Shown here: piece by piece, positions 5,309-6,183 of the stretch | Layout of the letters: every line of letters begins with the position of its first letter | How positions within the stretch are numbered: the first letter of the stretch is position 1 | Assembly (NCBI GenBank): GCA_019423265.1 | Contig: JAHZBS010000146.1 | Coordinates: 1-6,183 of the forward strand | Reading direction: 5' to 3' | Origin: Clostridiales bacterium | GTDB lineage: Bacteria > Bacillota_A > Clostridia > Lachnospirales > Bianqueaceae | Length of the DNA stretch: 6,183 nucleotides | The notes under the pieces: model-generated | Databases searched by the model: none | What the model saw: only the letters and a program-made list of their open reading frames with translations | What the model was told of the DNA's origin: nothing | Program-made: the position numbers and the translations under genes

Positions 5309-6166
5309 TCAATCACCGCCCTTCTTGCGCATGAGCCTGGCTTTCAGCTTATTCACTTTTTTCCGCTTCTCCCCCAGAAGTTCCCGCCGGATGAAATCTC
5401 CGTCGATATGGCGGTAGAGCTGGCCGCCGTAGGCCATGGAAATATGCCCTGTCTCCTCGGAGACCACGAATATCTTGCTGTCCGAGATCTCACTGAGGCC
5501 CAGCGCCGCCCGGTGCCGGGTTCCAAGCTCTTTGCTGATCCCCTGATTTTCTGACAGCGGTAGATAACAGGTGGCCGACACGATGCGATCCTCCCGTATG
5601 ATCATCGCGCCGTCGTGGAGAGGGGTGTTGTGCTCAAAAATATTCATGACCAGCTGTGAGCTTATGGCTGCGTCGATGGGGATTCCCGTCTGCTCATATT
5701 CCCCCAGGGCGACTTCCTGTTCGATGGCGATCAGCGCACCCGTTTTCACAGAGGACATCTGCTCCATGGCGTAGACCAGCGCCTCCACATTCTCCTCGGA
5801 CAGCGTATGGGTTTCCACAGTAAAGAGCGAGGACAGAAAGCTCCCTCGGCCGATCTGCTCCAGCGCCCGTCTGAGTTCAGGCTGAAATATGATAATGACC
5901 GCGATGATCCCTACATTGATCGTGGCCTTAAAAATCCACTGTGTCATATTGAGCTGTAAAACAGCCGAGACGCCTGCAAATGCAAAGAGGAAAAAGATCC
6001 CCTTGAGCAGAATCCAGGCTCTCGTCTTACGAAACCATATCAAAAGTTCATAGATGATGAAGGCTATGACCAATATATCGATGATATCCGTAATCCGTAT
6101 GTCTGGAAGCGCCCAGGCGCTTATATTTGTATCAACCTCAAAGAAAGACCGAACAAACTCTTCCAT
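5309..6166 (-). CDS. cdaA: Membrane diadenylate cyclase CdaA (c-di-AMP synthase)
   Basis: CdaA condenses two ATP to cyclic di-AMP at the cytoplasmic face of the membrane. The signal controls potassium and osmolyte transport and cell-wall homeostasis. The 285-residue product has three N-terminal membrane segments at about 25-45, 51-70 and 79-95, then a linker and the DAC domain from about residue 100. Both signature motifs are intact: DGA (185-187, in NTPLHDGAMII) and RHR (217-219, in GTRHRAALG), with the SEETG element at 236-240. The C-terminus is strongly basic (EKRKKVNKLKARLMRKK). Length and architecture match the CdaA class (formerly YbbP/DacA) rather than DisA or CdaS. ATG 6166 is preceded by AGGGG (6178-6174) at 7 nt. 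It heads the unit with cdaR and glmM, whose products both contact it in studied Bacillota. Its promoter is to the right of the window. Confidence 0.97.
   Translation of the reverse strand: MEEFVRSFFEVDTNISAWALPDIRITDIIDILVIAFIIYELLIWFRKTRAWILLKGIFFLFAFAGVSAVLQLNMTQWIFKATINVGIIAVIIIFQPELRRALEQIGRGSFLSSLFTVETHTLSEENVEALVYAMEQMSSVKTGALIAIEQEVALGEYEQTGIPIDAAISSQLVMNIFEHNTPLHDGAMIIREDRIVSATCYLPLSENQGISKELGTRHRAALGLSEISDSKIFVVSEETGHISMAYGGQLYRHIDGDFIRRELLGEKRKKVNKLKARLMRKKGGD
5312..5320 (-). promoter_or_regulatory. Ribosome binding site of cdaR inside the end of cdaA
   Basis: GGCGGTGAT, resembling the extended Shine-Dalgarno AGGAGGTGAT with one change, encodes the last Gly-Gly-Asp of CdaA and positions ribosomes for GTG 5306. 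This implies translational coupling of the two proteins. Confidence 0.6.
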
Positions 6167-6183
6167 GGTTACACCCCTGTCTG

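Noticed and set aside
3984..6166. Possible novel signalling system in the cdaA-cdaR pair
   Set aside because: Gene order, domain structure and catalytic motifs are those of the well-known c-di-AMP synthesis module; nothing in the proteins is fused, missing or out of place.

Overview
The window is one strand-coherent block: every real gene lies on the minus strand, so the window reads right to left. The organism is most likely a Bacillota (Firmicutes), probably a mid-GC clostridial lineage. This rests on the cdaA-cdaR-glmM gene order typical of that phylum, strong GGAGG-type ribosome binding sites, GTG/TTG starts, and a clostridial-looking MutS-related protein downstream. No gene was identified by database search; assignments rest on motifs read from the translations.

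In transcription order: (1) 6166-5309 is cdaA, the membrane diadenylate cyclase that makes c-di-AMP. (2) 5306-3984 is cdaR, its membrane-anchored YbbR-repeat regulator, which starts 2 nt after the cdaA stop. (3) A 107-nt gap with a GC-rich hairpin and weak U-tract (possible attenuator) precedes glmM at 3876-2527, phosphoglucosamine mutase. (4) A 194-nt gap carries a large intrinsic terminator, then a good promoter, then glmS at 2332-500, glutamine-fructose-6-phosphate aminotransferase. (5) After glmS come a GC hairpin and a strong terminator (457-400), then an extended -10 promoter (347-319) driving a MutS-family gene that starts at TTG 271 and runs off the left edge.

The genes join two pathways. 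GlmS makes glucosamine-6-phosphate from fructose-6-phosphate and glutamine; GlmM converts it to glucosamine-1-phosphate, the route to UDP-GlcNAc and peptidoglycan. CdaA makes c-di-AMP, which controls potassium and osmolyte balance, and in studied Firmicutes both CdaR and GlmM bind CdaA and modulate it. The MutS-like gene is a separate unit.

The coding content is conserved and ordinary; I see no evidence of a new multi-gene system. The most interesting part is the glmM-glmS gap. The arms of the glmM terminator contain two copies of a sequence close to the DasR/NagR-type operator (core TGGTCTAGACCA), centred 22 bp apart. A second, different palindrome covers the -10 box of the glmS promoter, and there is no room for a glmS ribozyme in the predicted leader. 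This suggests that protein-based, amino-sugar-responsive control of glmS replaces the ribozyme, which is an inference. No gene-free stretch exceeds 300 bases, and I found no tRNA, rRNA, CRISPR or mobile element.
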